Below are positions 62,741 to 64,000 of a DNA stretch of 64,000 nucleotides, in pieces. Numbering within the stretch: the first letter of the stretch is position 1; every line of letters starts with the position of its first letter. Under the pieces are notes generated by a model that had not been told where the DNA came from, did not search any database, and saw only the letters and a program-made list of their open reading frames with translations. This stretch comes from Paucibacter sp. KCTC 42545. Lineage in GTDB: Bacteria; Pseudomonadota; Gammaproteobacteria; Burkholderiales; Burkholderiaceae_C. The stretch spans positions 4,526,001 through 4,590,000 of the forward strand of contig NZ_CP013692.1 of NCBI RefSeq assembly GCF_001477625.1, given 5' to 3'. Made by a program: the position numbers and the translations under genes.

Positions 62741-63984
62741 GCGAAGCTTGGACGCGCTGCGTTGAAGCCCTGCGCCGTGAACAACTTGACCCGATATAAG
62801 AGGATGTTGTTGGCGGCAATGATGCGGGCGCGGTGTGAGGGTTGCGAGCGCAGCTGGATCAGCGCGTACATGGGCACGCTGTAAAGCCCGGCGGACAAGG
62901 CCAGCATGCCCAGGTCCAGCAGCACGCGCCAATGGGCGGGTAGGCTGAGGAACTCGGCCACGCCCAGCAGCGGCGCGGCGGGCAGGCCGCGCGAAGCGAA
63001 GTAGAGGTCCACCGCAAACACCGTCATGCCCAGCGCGCCCAGCGGCGCCAGGCCGATCTCCACATGGCGGCGCGAGAGCAGCTCGCACAGCAGCGCGCCA
63101 ATGCCCACGCCCACCGAAAACACCACCATCAGCAGCGAGGCCACGGCGCTCTGGCCGTGCAACACCTCTTTGGCAAAACTGGGGAAGTTGGCCAGGAACA
63201 CGACGCCGAAGAACCACATCCACGAAATGCCCACCAGCGAGCGGAATACCACCTTGTCCTGGTAGGCCAGCTTGAGGTTGTTCCAGGTCTCGGTGAAGGG
63301 GTTCCAGTTGATGCGCAGCTGGGGGTCGGTGGCGGGGCTGTGAGGCACGAACTGCGCGGCGATGCGGCCGGCCACGGCCACCGCCAGGCAGGCCAGGCCG
63401 GTGGCGATGGCGCCCACCTCGGGCAGGCCAATCAGCAGGCCGCCCAGCACATTGCCCAGGATGATGGCCACAAACGTGCCCATCTCCACCATGCCGTTGC
63501 CGCCGGTGAGTTCACGCTCGCTCAGCTGCTGCGGCAGATAGGCAAACTTGACCGGGCCGAACAAGGTGGAATGCATGCCCATCATGAACACGCAGGCCAG
63601 CAGCAGCGGCACTTGCGCATGCCAGAAGCCCCACAGGGCCAGGGCCATGATGGCGATCTCGAAGTTTTTCACCAGGCGCATCAGGCCGCCTTTTTCGAAC
63701 TTGTCGGCCAGCTGCCCGCTGGTGGCTGAGAACAGCACAAAGGGCAGGATGAACAGCGCCGCGATGACGACCCCGGCCTGCGCCGCCGGCAACCACTGCA
63801 GCTGCAGCTGGTAGGTCACCATCACAGTCAGCGCGAATTTGGAGATATTGTCATTCGCCGCGCCGAGGAACTGAGTCCAGAAGAAAGGCGCGAAGCGGCG
63901 CTGCTTGAGCAGGCCGAACTGGCTGGTGTGCTGGCTTGGGGGATTCACCGCGGGGGCTTTCTTGTCATGGAATGTGGACGGCAT
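62737..63984 (-). pseudogene. LplT-like MFS transporter gene, 5' half, ending in an island-encoded tail
   Basis: The first 393 codons (63984 to 62806) encode an LplT-like MFS protein: RFAPFFWTQFLGAANDNISK, GPVKFAYLPQQLSERELTGG, and RARIIAANNIL. At GAGGAT the frame enters the island and adds LYRVKLFTAQGFNAARPSFA before a TGA. The missing part is at 18172-18807. The truncated protein lacks the last membrane helices and is probably inactive, but translation up to its stop places ribosomes at the overlapping start of the island homologue. ATG 63984 gives the usual N-terminus; the promoter lies outside the window. Confidence 0.92.
62800..62805. other. Right attachment-site repeat (attR core GAGGAT)
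   Basis: Second copy of GAGGAT. Sequence to the right is transporter gene, to the left island. The adjoining island bases (ending in CCCGATATAA) mirror those at the left end imperfectly: read inward, both ends show TATAT, then GG, then TC, and GTTCAC about 20 bp in. Confidence 0.88.
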
Positions 63985-64000
63985 TCTGGCTGAATGAAGC

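Larger units (their letters stand above)
18808..62805. mobile_element. 44-kb GInt-type genomic island inserted in an LplT-like gene
   Basis: The ends are defined by the split transporter gene and the GAGGAT repeat. The left end carries three overlapping tyrosine-recombinase genes plus a small coiled-coil gene, the ginABCD layout reported for GInts (Bardaji and colleagues, 2017, as I recall it). Cargo includes a CdiA-like two-partner system, a PspA/flotillin operon, a possible defence operon, several insertion sequences, and a homologue of the interrupted target gene at the right end. Base composition is visibly less GC-rich than in the flanks, most strongly around 32.7-33.1 and 54.2-58.2 kb. 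Inner ends share imperfect inverted TATAT and GTTCAC motifs. Confidence 0.88.

Noticed and set aside
60794..63223. A single 809-codon frame spanning the replacement gene and part of the truncated gene
   Set aside because: Its first 160 residues are out-of-frame with the true MFS gene and look like a shadow. The real start is at 62740, where the protein aligns with LplT homologues.

Overview
The window comes from a GC-rich Betaproteobacterium, most likely Burkholderiales and perhaps the Roseateles/Paucibacter/Rubrivivax side of the order. The evidence is the composition, the Dpp-type transporter, Tgt and LplT-like genes, the IS3 and IS5 elements, and a Burkholderia/Ralstonia-style two-partner adhesin. 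The species cannot be fixed from the sequence alone.

Left flank, about 0.15-18.8 kb, is chromosomal core. It holds a dispersed peptidoglycan-dipeptide salvage set on the minus strand: dppA-like binding protein, LysR regulator and D-Ala-D-Ala dipeptidase (0.15-3.3 kb), and dppB-C-D-F beginning just downstream of an AmiD-like lipoprotein amidase (9.8-14.7 kb). Between and around these lie an exported protein, a ureohydrolase, a DHH phosphoesterase cut in two by a 1.3 kb IS3-family element with a 4-bp target duplication, an L,D-transpeptidase-like lipoprotein, a MAPEG protein, an IMPACT/YigZ protein, a family-3 binding protein, tgt and a small membrane protein.

At 18.8 kb an LplT-like transporter gene (MFS) is broken. 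Its 3' half lies at 18172-18807 and its 5' half at 62806-63984, both on the minus strand. Joining the halves across a shared GAGGAT restores one continuous frame. Everything between, 43,998 bp, is therefore a single integrated island. Its left end carries a tightly overlapped operon of three tyrosine recombinases and a small coiled-coil protein, matching the published GInt class (ginABCD). Its right end carries a complete homologue of the interrupted gene (MFS plus acyltransferase). The start codon of that homologue overlaps the stop codon of the truncated host gene (ATGA), so the island appears to replace the gene it breaks and to use its promoter. This is the most interesting feature of the window.

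Island cargo in order: an IS256-family relic; a GNAT acetyltransferase; three copies, one intact and two decayed, of a CdiA segment; a four-gene membrane-stress operon (RHH-like, PspA/IM30, YqiJ, YqiK/flotillin) lying between decayed copies and preceded by a 16-bp perfect palindrome; an IS5-family element; a CdiA/FHA-like two-partner system (tpsB, a 6398-residue effector and an overlapping small immunity candidate); a three-gene cytosolic-cytosolic-membrane operon of unknown function that could be a defence module; and two nested IS3-family elements. The right flank after 62.8 kb is only the 5' half of the broken transporter gene.
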